64,000 nt of DNA. Origin: Aureococcus anophagefferens. Lineage: Eukaryota; Sar; Pelagophyceae; Pelagomonadales; Pelagomonadaceae. Location: assembly GCF_000186865.1 (NCBI RefSeq), contig NW_008705561.1:1357500-1421499 (forward strand), in the 5' to 3' direction. Made by a program: the position numbers and the translations under genes. Shown here in pieces: positions 37,600 through 46,593 of this stretch. The notes below the pieces were generated by a model that searched no databases, was not told where the DNA came from, and saw nothing but the letters and a program-made list of their open reading frames with translations. How positions within the stretch are numbered: position 1 is the first letter of the stretch; every line of letters starts with the position of its first letter.

Positions 37600-38321
37600 C
37601 CGCGCGTGAGATGCGATTCGTGCAGGCTTATGGTGCGAAACAACCAGCCGCGAAAACAGTCGGCCATCTCACGAAAATTACCTCGCTGCACCACTGGATG
37701 TTCGGCGACCATGGCCATTATTTTTTAAAGCGACAACATGCGTATAGTCGGGAGATATGACCATGCGAAAATGCCGGCACTCCTCCGCAACACTAGTGCT
37801 CTGGGCTTGGCCAATCGGTTGATTTTTTTGAGTTGGCCCAAGCCCAAAAGGACGGTACTGTGGCGGTGGCCGCAAGCTCATCGTCTTCGTCATCATCAGC
37901 CGAGGGGGCGGTATCGACAGTTTACTTTCCCCTTCGAGCTCCTCGGTTCCTCACCGCCTGGAGCAGGCGAAGACACGTCAGCAAGACGCGCCTCGTCTCA
38001 GGCATCCACGGCGTCCAGTGGCGAGTTCAAAAGCTCTTCAGGGTCGTCGGGGGGCACGATGGGATGGGCGCGCGTCATGCAGGCGCACTACGCCTCGTAT
38101 CCCCGTCAAACTAGGAGCGTGGTGCACGTCGGGGCGCGCGAGAACGAGCAAGGAAGCCTGCACTGTGAAACTTCACATTCTCAGCGCACAGTCTGCCGGA
38201 GAGAGTTTAGCACAATCTGGAGAGCTTTGGCAGCGCTCGGCCAGCAACTCGAGCAAGCGCCGTCTCTCGCTGGGCTGCTCGGCTTCCTAGGCAGCGTCTC
38301 TCGCTGGGCTGCTCATCGACG

Positions 38322-39378
38322 ATGCTCATCGCGGGCCTGCTCGTCATCGTGTCGCTGTCGCCGGTCCGCGGGCCGGGGCCGCGCGCGACGCGGCTCGAGG
38401 CCATGGCCGAGACGCTGGGGACGCGGGCGCGCATGGCGGTCTTGACCTGCGACGGCCACGAGGACGCGGCGCTCTCGGTGCGGACGCTGGCCCGGGCGAA
38501 CGCGTCCGGCGCCGTCGAGGTCTGGCCGCTGCCGCCGGCGGACCACGGCAAGCGCTACAACCAGTTCAAGGCGCTCGTCTACGCCTTCACGCGCGCCGCC
38601 GCGGACCCGCGCGTGCGCTGGGCCGTCCCGAACGCCGGCGTCCGAACGGAACGACCCGGAGGACGCCGCTCGCTCCCAGGTCTGGGCCAACGACCACACG
38701 TTCCTCGTGCCGGAGAACCTCGCGTGCTACCTGAAGGCGCGCTACGACGCGTCGACGCCGCACTACGTCGGCACGCGCATGTGGGGCCCGTGCTGCGGCC
38801 TCTTCAACTCCGGCGCCGCGGGCTTCGCCGTGAGCCGGGCCAGCCTCGACCTGCTGGCGGCCCGCTGGGCCGCGCTCGCGGCGGACCCGGCCGCCGTCGA
38901 CGACAAGTGCGGCCCGGACCGGCCCAAGGCCCACGTCGCGACGTGCCTCGAGAAGCTGGATTCTCGCGCGACGCCGCCGGACACGCGCGACGCGGCCGGC
39001 GCCGAGCGGTTTTTGGTCTACGGGCCCGTGCGCCTCGCGACGGGCGCGGTCGACCAGTGGCTCCTCTCGAAGAAGGCGAACATGAAGCCGCCGGAGCCCT
39101 TCGCCAAGGACGGCTCCGCCGTCTCGTCCGACGTCGTCTCCTTCCACTACGTCGCCGCGCCGGAGCACCGCCTCCTCCACGGCCTCCTCCACGGCGACGC
39201 GGCGCTCCTCGACGCGCCCGACGCCGCGGCGCAGCTCGCGCGCCGCTGGCCCGACGGCCGCGAGGAGCTCGGCGGCTACAGCGGGCCCTGGCCCAGGAAT
39301 AGCCGGCCGAAGCAGGCCGCGATCCTCGCGCTCCTCCGGCGGCTCCGCGTCTGCGCCGCGCCGCCGGCCGCGCTGTAG
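38322..39378 (+). CDS. GT31 / core-1 galactosyltransferase-like protein
   Basis: Exons 38322-38624 and 38680-39378 (55-nt GT-AG intron) give 333 residues. A type II membrane anchor (MLIAGLLVIVSLSPVRG) is followed by AETLGTRARMAVLTCDGHED. After the splice come VWANDHTFLVPENLACYLKA, STPHYVGTRMWGPCCGLFNS, GAAGFAVSRASLDLLAARW and a late D-R-D like TPPDTRDAAGAERF. This is the C1GALT/chondroitin-synthase-type GT31 layout (beta-1,3-glycosyltransferase in the Golgi). The usual DDDT metal motif reads NDHT here, so metal binding may be altered. Without the intron the motif region is out of frame. Confidence 0.65.
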
Positions 39379-39558
39379 TAGAAGTCACGAGTCGCTCCGC
39401 TGTAATATCTGCGACGTCGCGGCACGCAGGTCAGGGTTGCAGTCGATGCCCAGTCGATGCCGCAAGCGATGAGCTGCGCCTTAACTCTCTGAGAGCGTCT
39501 CTGATATCGGTTCCTCCCTAAGCGCAAGCTCCGCACGCGCGCCGCGCCGCCTCCCACC

Positions 39559-40248
39559 ATGGCGCCGACCGGCGACAGCAAGAAGCCGCGCGGCGCGCGG
39601 CACAAGTCGAACACGCTCCACAAGAAGCGGCGCGAGCAGCGGTCCCTGCCCAAGACGAACAAGAAGACGGCGAAGAACCGCATCCGCGACATGGACCGGC
39701 GGCTGCGCAAGCTGAAGAGCCTCGACGTGGACCCGGCCCAGGTCGCGGCCCTCGAGGCCGAGCTCGCGGCGCTGCGCGAGTCCGAGACCGGCGCGGCGGA
39801 GTCGCGGCGCAACGTCGAGACGGAGAAGCGCTACGCGGAGCGGTACCGGAAGATCAAGTTCTTCGAGCGGCAGAAGGTCACGCGGCGGCTCAAGCAGCTG
39901 CGCAAGGAGCTCGCGGCGGCGCCGTCCGACGACCTCCGCGCCCGCGAGCGCGCGCTCGAGGACGACCTCCGCTACATCAAGCACTACCCCAAGGACCGGA
40001 AGTACGTGTCCCTCTTCGGCGGCCGCGCGCAGGACGACCGCACGCGCAAGCTCCGCGCGGACATGCGCGAGCGCGCCCTCGCCAACGCCCGCGCCGCGGA
40101 GCAGGCCAAGGCCGCCCGCGACTCGGACGACTCCGACTCGGACGACGCCGACTCCGACGCCGACTCGGACGACTCGAGCTCGAGCTCCGACGACTCGGAC
40201 GGCGACGACGCGGCGGCCGCCGAGGCCGACTTCTTCGTCGCAGCATAA
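39559..40248 (+). CDS. EFG1: rRNA-processing protein EFG1
   Basis: 229 residues, single exon. After a basic start come NKKTAKNRIRDMDRRLRKLK, ALEAELAALRESETGAAESR, then the family hallmark YRKIKFFERQKVTRRLKQLR and DLRYIKHYPKDRKYVSLFGG. This long coiled coil ending in the YPK..KYVSLF motif is the EFG1 family, which acts in nucleolar 18S rRNA maturation in the 90S/SSU processome. The C-terminus is a Ser/Asp-rich acidic tail (DSDDSDSDDADSDADSDDSS), common in nucleolar proteins. Start is the ATG at the basic stretch. Confidence 0.85.
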   Translation: MAPTGDSKKPRGARHKSNTLHKKRREQRSLPKTNKKTAKNRIRDMDRRLRKLKSLDVDPAQVAALEAELAALRESETGAAESRRNVETEKRYAERYRKIKFFERQKVTRRLKQLRKELAAAPSDDLRARERALEDDLRYIKHYPKDRKYVSLFGGRAQDDRTRKLRADMRERALANARAAEQAKAARDSDDSDSDDADSDADSDDSSSSSDDSDGDDAAAAEADFFVAA

Positions 40249-40545
40249 TGACCGAGGGGTGGCTTGTCCGCGGTGGCTCGCGACTCGGACTGCGAGGCGC
40301 GACGCCGCGCGAAGGACGGTGTCAGACGACGGCCCTTCGTGGATGCCGACGCGACGTCTAAGCGCACGCCACCCGTATGCGTCCGAGCGTTCGCGCTGGC
40401 CAGCGTCGCGCGACGCGTCCAGCCGGCGAGGCCTCCGGCGCCGGGGCCGAGCCCATAGTGCAGCTCTCCGCCGGTGCAAACTTGAAAACTGCGCGCAGCC
40501 TAGAGCGCCGTCGACGAGCGACTTCGCGCCGCCGACGAGGGGAGC

Positions 40546-41092
40546 ATGAGCGCCGACGAGGTCGCCAAGGCGTTCATCCCGCACTACTACAATCTGTTCG
40601 ACACGAATCGCGAGGGCCTCGTGTCGCTGTTCCGCGAGACGTCGTCGCTGACCTTTGAGGGCGACGGGCCGAAAACGGGCGTCGCGCAGATCATGGAGAA
40701 GCTGCGGGGGCTGCCGCCGGCGCGCGACGGCGCGACGCGAAAGCTCGTTCGCTCCGCGCGCGCGCGCGCGGTCGCCGCCGCGCGGCCGTCGACCGTACCG
40801 CGCGCCCGCCGCGCAGGTCGCGCACCAGCCGCAGACCATCGAGTGCCAGCCGTCCGTGAGCCAGAACGCGATCCTCGTCTTCTGCACGGGCCAGATCATG
40901 GCGCGTCGCGCCGCGTCCGCTCTCGGGTTCGTCGCGCGCCGCGCTTCGCCGCGCGCGCGCCGCGACGCGCCCGCGCCCGCGCAGATCGAGCAGGGCAAGC
41001 CGCTCAAGTACAGTGAGGTCTTCCAGCTCGTCGCGTCCGCGCCGGGCCAGTACTACCTCAACAATGTCATGTTCCGATTTAACTACGCGTGA
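40546..41092 (+). CDS. NTF2: Nuclear transport factor 2 (NTF2), 3 exons
   Basis: Proposed exons 40546-40719, 40817-40900 and 40985-41092 give 121 residues, the usual NTF2 length. MSADEVAKAFIPHYYNLFDT and the FEGDGPKTGVAQIMEKLRGL segment form the N-terminal helix and first strands. VAHQPQTIECQPSVSQNAIL, VFCTGQI and LKYSEVFQLVASAPGQYYLN, NVMFRFNYA complete the fold. NTF2 carries RanGDP into the nucleus. Both introns appear to be GC-AG (donors GCGCGC and GCGCGT). For intron 1 a GT donor at AAGCTC^GTTCGC also keeps frame but would insert nine residues where NTF2 is conserved in length. Intron 2 is 84 nt and open, so it could be retained. Confidence 0.8.
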
Positions 41093-41393
41093 GCTCGCGC
41101 GTCGCCGCCCGACGCCGCGCCGCGCGTCCCCAGCAGTGCTCCCCCTCCCCGCGCGCGTAACGGCGCTTCGACCCGTGTTTCTTTGCTGCTGCCAACACCG
41201 AAATAGGTGCAGGTTTCCTGCTTCTCCAAATCCCCCCAACCCTCGCCAAAACCAATTGACGGTAAAAATGCCACAAGGTGCCGCGATGGCCTTTGCTGAC
41301 AACCTCTCGTCTCTCGTCACAAGAAAAGGGCATCCACCGACCGCGACGCTGCGGTGCATGCGACGCAGCGGGCTCATCCCAATCTTCTCGATC

Positions 41394-43144
41394 ATGTCCG
41401 CCTACGGCAGCACCTGCGCCGGCTGGCGCACGGCGTCCTGGAACGTCGCGGCGATCAACAACAACCCCTGGGAGTACTACATGGACCACCCGTCCCCCAA
41501 GTACCACGCCATCATGGAGGGCGTGCAGAAGTTCGTCGCCGCGCCCGGCGCCGACGACGTCGCCGTATCCGCGGTCTTCACGGAGGCCATGATGGCGGGC
41601 CTCGAGGCGGCGATGCTCGGCGCGGGCATCGACGCGGCCGCGGTCGAGGACACGAGGGCCTACTGGGCGTCGGACCTCAGGGACCGCAAGATCATGTCGG
41701 GCTTCCTCAAGGACGACGCCATGGGCGCGAAGCGGCTCTGCAGCATGCCGGACCGCGTGACGAACACCATCGGCCTCGCGGACGGCTCCGTCGCGTGCCG
41801 GCCGACGGTCATCAACATGTACGGCGGCGAGCTCGGCTCCGTCGAGGCCTGGTGGCCCCAGTGGCGCGCCTTCTTCTTCGAGGACAAAGTCGCCGTCGTC
41901 GACAAGAAGGCGGGCAAGGCCGAGAAGCTGCCCGCGCTCATGCTGTCGAAGATCCCGCGCGCCAAGTACCCGGCGCTCACCGAGGCCGAGGAGGCCATGT
42001 CCGTGCCGCTGCAGCTCGTGTGCTGCGCCGTCTTCGACGCGGTCCTCGTCCACATGATGAACAAGGTGTCGCCCGACGGGTCCTGGCTCGCGCTCAAGTC
42101 CGAGATCACCGCCGCGCTCTCCGAGGACAAGGTCGCGAAGACCGTCGCGTTTCTTGAATCGGGCTACGCGACGTCCGACGTCGTCTTCCTCCAGGAGTGC
42201 GGCAAGCGCTTCCACGGCGCCCTGCAGGCGTCCAAATTCGCCGCGACGCACGCCGTGCTCGCGCCGGCGGCGTCCGGCGCCTTCAAGCGCGACCAGGCGT
42301 CGCTTTTAATGCTCGCGAACGACGCGTTCGACGCGTCGACCGTCGAAGAGGTCACGGCGGCCGTCGAGGCCCGGCTCGACGACAAGTCGAAGAAGATGCT
42401 CGCCGACGGCGACGTCTTCGCGGTGACGGCGTCGACGAAGACGCCCGGCGCGCCGCCGAAGGTCCTCGTCGCGTCGTTCCACGGCGACACGAACGGGTTG
42501 GCGACGATTCCCGTGTTGGACGCGCTCGCGAAGACGTCCGCGGACCTCGGCCTCCCGCTGGTGTTCGGCCTGGACGCCAACGCGCACACGGCGGACCGCG
42601 CGAAGCCGGGCAAGAACCTCGGCTGGCCCGAGTTCGTCGCGGCCGTCGAAAAGACGGCGTCCCTCGCGCAGTGCCACGACTTGGGGCCCGACGGCAAGAC
42701 GCCGCCGCCGTTGTCGACGTTCAACGCGCGGACCTACATCCAGCCCCAGCTCAACAAGGCCGTGCCCCTCGAGGACAAGGCGACGTCGAAGCTCACGGAC
42801 CGCAACCCGAAGGACTACGTCGTCTTCGACAAGGCCGTCTTCAGCGCGGTCGACGTCGGCGTCGACAACACGGGCGACGCGGCGCGGTCCTACAGCGACG
42901 CGCCCTTCCCGACGCTCGCCTTCCCCTCGGACCACGGCGTCCTCCGCGCGCGCCGCCGGCGTTTCGAACCCTTTTTCTTTGCGAGAGGGATCGCCGCTCC
43001 TCGCAGGCGACGCTCGCGTTCGACCGATCTCCGTAGGCGACGCTCGCGTTCAACGGCGCGGCCAAGCCGAAGTCGCTCGCCGTGCCCCTCGTCGTCGCGG
43101 CCCTCGCGGCCCTCGCGGCCGTCGTCGTCCTGCGCCGGAAGTGA
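41394..43144 (+). CDS. EEP-family (endo/exonuclease/phosphatase) protein with C-terminal anchor
   Basis: 553 residues from exons 41394-42947 and 43037-43144. EEP landmarks appear in order: TASWNVAAINNNPWEYYMDH (Asn of block I), SDVVFLQECGKRFH (metal-binding Glu), VLVASFHGDTNGLATIP (catalytic His), LVFGLDANAHTADRA (Asp/Asn), KDYVVFDKAVFSA and TLAFPSDHGVL (catalytic SDH). The short second exon adds a hydrophobic tail SLAVPLVVAALAALAAVVVL ending RRK-stop, a likely tail anchor. The substrate could be nucleic acid or a phospho-metabolite. The intron is inferred as GC-AG (CGC^GCGCGC ... CCGTAG). An upstream in-frame ATG at 41268 is an alternative start. Confidence 0.7.
43005..43051 (+). repeat. Tandemly duplicated splice acceptor
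   Basis: AGGCGACGCTCGCGTTC occurs at 43005-43021 and 43035-43051, 30 bp apart. Each copy begins with the AG of a possible acceptor (CTCGCAG^ and CCGTAG^). The second gives the C-terminal anchor exon in frame. Because the spacing is a multiple of three, use of the first copy would add ten residues without losing frame. Confidence 0.7.
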
Positions 43145-43340
43145 GCGCGCGGGGCGCGCGCGCCTTCCGAGCGGCGCCCTCCTTTTGCCTTCGCGCCAGC
43201 CCCCCGGGGGTCGAGCCGGGCTGATCGTCGCAGACGGCCTCAACGGACCAAGGGGCTGCCTTCGCGCGTCGCGAACACGAGCCTTAACGCGACTCGGTGC
43301 GCGCGGGTCGCTTGCTTGGGTGGCGCGACGTGGTGCGGGG

Positions 43341-44771
43341 CTAGCGGCCGTACTGCTGGGGCGGCGGGCCGCCCGGCCCGGGCGGCGGCGTGCGCGTCGG
43401 GAACGGGCGCTGCTGCTGCGGCGGCGGCGGCGCGCCCGGCGGCGCGCCGTAGCCCTGCGGCGGGGGCGCGCCGTAGCCCTGCTGCGGCGGCGGCGCGCCG
43501 TAGCCCGGCGGCGGCGGCGCGCCCGGGGGGCCCGGCGCGGCGCCGAAGGGCGGCGGCGCCTGCTGCTGCGGCGGCGGCGGCGCGCCGTAGGCGCCGCCGG
43601 GCGCCTGGCCGGGCTGGCCCGGCCAGGCGCCGCGGCCGTAGGCGTCGTAGGGCTCGGCGATCTGGGCGTTGGGCGTCGTGAGCGCGTCCTTGACCTTCGA
43701 GAACCAGCCCGTGACGCCGGAGGCCGCGCCGATCGCCGCGGACGCGGCGGACGCGCGGACGTCGCCGCCGCTGCCGCGGCGCGTGATCATCATCTGCTGC
43801 TGCCAGTAGAGCGTCGAGTCGCTCGGCTGGCCCTGGGGCGGGCCGCCGGGCGGGCCGCCGCCCTGGGGCGGCGCGCCCCAGGGCACGAGCGCGTCGCCGC
43901 GGCCCGGCGGCGCGCCGCCCTGCGGCGGCGGGCCGCCGCGGCCTGGCGGCGGCGGCGCGCCCCAGGGCGGCGGCGCCCCGCCGGGCGCGCCGCGCCCCGG
44001 CGGCGGCGGCGGCGCGTCCCAGGGGTTCGCCGGCGCGCGCTGGTCCTGGTTCTGCTTGCCGCGGAAGATGCGCCCGAAGAGCCCGGGCCCCTGGGGCTGG
44101 TCCTGGCCGGCCGGCGGCGCGCCGGGCGCCGCCCAGGGCGGCAGGTCGCTCCCGGCGCCCGGCGGCGCGCCCCAGGGCGGCGGCGCCTGCTGCGGCGGCG
44201 GCGGCGCGCCCCAGGGCGGCGCCTGGTCCTGCGGCGGCTCCTGCGGCGCCTCGCCGTAGGCCGCGGGCGCCTCGGGCGCCTCCGGCGCGGCCTCGGGCTC
44301 CGGCGCGGCGGCCTCGGCCTCGCCGCCCTCCGAGAAGCCGTACGTCGTCTCCTGGACGTAGGCCGCGTTGCCCTGGCCGTCGTCGTAGGCGTAGGCCGTC
44401 GTCGTCTCGCCGGCGACGTCCTCGGCCTCGGCGCCGTCGGCCTCGACGTCGTCCCCTTCGGCGACGGCCGTCGCGTTCGCCGGCTCCGCGACGACCTCGA
44501 CCTCCTCGACGACCTCGGCCTCGCCGTAGGTCGGCTCCGCGCCCCACGCCGGCTGCTGCTGCTGGTCGTAGTAGCCGCCGTACTGCTGCTGCTGGTCGTA
44601 GCCGTACTGTTGCGCCTGGTCGTACTGTTCATACTGTTGCGGGGGCGCCTGGTTGTTGTAGTCGTACTGCTGGCCGTAGCCCTGCGGCGGCGGCTGCCAT
44701 CCGCCGGACGAGGCGCTCGCCGCGGCGATCACCGCGGCGCTCACGGCGCACGCTCTCAGCGACGGCCACAT
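43341..44771 (-). CDS. Secreted Pro/Gly/Gln/Tyr-rich low-complexity protein
   Basis: 476 residues from the ATG at 44771. The leader MWPSLRACAVSAAVIAAASA is a signal peptide. The body is prion-like: YGQQYDYNNQAPPQQYEQYD, an acidic Glu/Val/Ala segment, then repeated PPWGAPPPPQ and GYGAPPPQ units. A short non-repetitive patch (STLYWQQQMMITRRGSGGDV, then GVTGWFSKVKDALTT) interrupts the C-terminal repeats. Tyr/Gln/Pro repeats in a secreted protein suggest an extracellular matrix, mucilage or cell-covering component (inference). Encoded by GC-rich minisatellites, so length may vary. Confidence 0.65.
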   Translation of the reverse strand: MWPSLRACAVSAAVIAAASASSGGWQPPPQGYGQQYDYNNQAPPQQYEQYDQAQQYGYDQQQQYGGYYDQQQQPAWGAEPTYGEAEVVEEVEVVAEPANATAVAEGDDVEADGAEAEDVAGETTTAYAYDDGQGNAAYVQETTYGFSEGGEAEAAAPEPEAAPEAPEAPAAYGEAPQEPPQDQAPPWGAPPPPQQAPPPWGAPPGAGSDLPPWAAPGAPPAGQDQPQGPGLFGRIFRGKQNQDQRAPANPWDAPPPPPGRGAPGGAPPPWGAPPPPGRGGPPPQGGAPPGRGDALVPWGAPPQGGGPPGGPPQGQPSDSTLYWQQQMMITRRGSGGDVRASAASAAIGAASGVTGWFSKVKDALTTPNAQIAEPYDAYGRGAWPGQPGQAPGGAYGAPPPPQQQAPPPFGAAPGPPGAPPPPGYGAPPPQQGYGAPPPQGYGAPPGAPPPPQQQRPFPTRTPPPGPGGPPPQQYGR

Positions 44772-45174
44772 CGCGAGGCACTGCACTCGAGCGACTCGAC
44801 CTCAAGCCGTCGAGATTTCGCAACCTTGCGCGAGGAACGCGCTGATAGGTCGGTTCCACGCGGCGGTCGACGCGTCGGCACGAGTATGTCCGCCCCTGAC
44901 AACAATGTGGTCCCGCCAGCATCGCAAAGTGCCGCGACTGTCCCCGGGTAATGGTCCGGTTAGCGTTGGCAGGTGGTCCGATATGCGCGGGCGCCGAGCC
45001 GGATTGACGCCCATGTCGCCGCAACAAAATCAACAAAAACCGAGAAGCTGCTTCGAGGCGCTCTCTGTCGAGGCGCTCTCTGTGTGTGGCTGGTCCAGGA
45101 GCTTGGCACCGCGCGGCGGCCGTGGTCGGGCCTCGCGGCACCCGGGCGCCCGCGCCGTCCGCGCAGCGCGCACG

Positions 45175-46536
45175 ATGAACGGCACGAACTTCATCAAGCA
45201 GGGCATCGAGGTCGTGTCCGAGGCCATCCAGGCCGACAAGGACGAGGACTACGAGCGCGCCCTCCAGCTCTACAAGCGGGCGCTCGAGGTCTTCATGACG
45301 GGCGTCAAGTACGAGAAGAACCCGGCGGCGCGCGCGACGATCCTCCAGCGCGTCGACGGCTACATGAAGCGCGCGGAGGATCTGAAGGACGTGCTCGAGA
45401 AGCAGCGGCAGGCCAAGGCGAACCCGCAGGGCTCCGCGGGCACGGGCACGAAGGACAAGAACGACAAGGAGGGCGACGACGACGAGACGTCCAAGCTCAA
45501 GGGCCAGCTCGCGTCGGCCATCGTGACGGAGAAGCCCAACGTCGCGTGGGCGGACGTCGCGGGCCTCGAGGGCGCCAAGGACGCGCTCAAGGAGGCCGTG
45601 ATCCTGCCGCGCAAGTTCCCCCAGCTCTTCGTGGGCAAGCGCCAGCCCTGGCGGGGCATCCTGCTGTACGGCCCGCCGGGCACGGGCAAGTCCTTCCTCG
45701 CCAAGGCCGTGGCCACGGAGGCGGACGCGCAGTTCTTCGCGGTGTCGTCGAGCGACCTCGTGAGCAAGTGGCAGGGCGAGAGCGAGCGCCTCGTCAAGAA
45801 TTTGTTCGAGATGGCGCGCCACGAGGAGCACGCCATCATCTTCATCGACGAGATCGACTCCATGTGCGGCAGTCGGAGCGAGGGCGAGAGCGACGCGACG
45901 CGGCGCATCAAGACGGAGTTCCTCGTGCAGATGCAGGGCGTGTCGACGCGCAAGGACGGGCTGCTCGTGCTCGGCGCGACGAACACCCCCTGGGAGCTCG
46001 ACCCGGCGATCCGGCGCCGCTTCGAGAAGCGCATCTACATCCCGCTGCCCGAGGCCGCCGCGCGCGCGACGATGCTCCGGCTCCACCTCGGCGACACGCC
46101 GCACACGCTCCTCCCCGGCGACTTCGACCACCTCGCGACGCAGTGCGACGGCTTCTCGGGGTCGGACCTGAGCGTCATGGTCCGCGAGGCGCTCATGGAG
46201 CCGCTCCGCACGTGCCAGTCCGCGAAGCAGTTCCAGCCCGTCGAGTGCCCGGGGCCCGACGGCGCCGCGCAGACCATGCTCGTGCCCTGCACGGCCTACC
46301 CGTCCTGCGCCTACTGCCCCATCAACGTCTCCACGAAGACCATCGACCTCGCGGACTGCCTCAAGTGCGGCGCGAAGCGCATGACGCTCTACGACGTGCC
46401 CAGCGAGCAGCTCAAGGTCCCCGACGTCTCCGTCGAGGACTTCGAGCACATCGTCAACAAGTCCCGGAAGACCGTCGCCGAGGAGGAGCTCGACCAGTTC
46501 GTCGAGTGGACGCGCGAGTTCGGCCAGGAGGGCTAG
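45175..46536 (+). CDS. VPS4: VPS4 AAA-ATPase (ESCRT disassembly)
   Basis: 453 residues, single exon. An N-terminal MIT three-helix domain (FIKQGIEVVSEAIQADKDED, YERALQLYKRALEVFMTG) and linker lead to the AAA core at about 120-345: Walker A GPPGTGKS (166-173), Walker B FIDEID (223-228), sensor GATNTPWELD and the arginine finger region RRRFEKR. The C-terminal helix ends WTREFGQEG, as in VPS4 everywhere. It drives disassembly of ESCRT-III in endosomal sorting and cytokinesis. Between residues 370 and 400 sits a cysteine pattern C-x5-C-x2-C-x13-C-x2-C that opisthokont VPS4 lacks as far as I know. Convergent with DBR1, 57 bp between stops. Confidence 0.93.
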   Translation: MNGTNFIKQGIEVVSEAIQADKDEDYERALQLYKRALEVFMTGVKYEKNPAARATILQRVDGYMKRAEDLKDVLEKQRQAKANPQGSAGTGTKDKNDKEGDDDETSKLKGQLASAIVTEKPNVAWADVAGLEGAKDALKEAVILPRKFPQLFVGKRQPWRGILLYGPPGTGKSFLAKAVATEADAQFFAVSSSDLVSKWQGESERLVKNLFEMARHEEHAIIFIDEIDSMCGSRSEGESDATRRIKTEFLVQMQGVSTRKDGLLVLGATNTPWELDPAIRRRFEKRIYIPLPEAAARATMLRLHLGDTPHTLLPGDFDHLATQCDGFSGSDLSVMVREALMEPLRTCQSAKQFQPVECPGPDGAAQTMLVPCTAYPSCAYCPINVSTKTIDLADCLKCGAKRMTLYDVPSEQLKVPDVSVEDFEHIVNKSRKTVAEEELDQFVEWTREFGQEG

Positions 46537-46593
46537 CTCGCCCGCCGCCGCCGCGCGCTCCGCTCCCCGTCGTACACCATCGCTTTCGCTTCT

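Larger units (their letters stand above)
36056..38321. other. Gene-poor 2.3-kb stretch with fragments
   Basis: No intact gene I can support. Base composition drifts toward AT, and open frames are short and conflict between strands. Two pieces look formerly coding (listed separately). A 12-bp-stem hairpin (36514-36540) and a 20-bp direct repeat (38261-38280, 38295-38314: CGTCTCTCGCTGGGCTGCTC) lie at its ends. It looks like rearranged debris between the unknown gene and the GT31-like gene. Confidence 0.5.

Noticed and set aside
37738..38320. 235-codon plus-strand open frame before the GT31-like gene
   Set aside because: Composition is random-like and it runs through a direct repeat into a shadow frame of the next gene.
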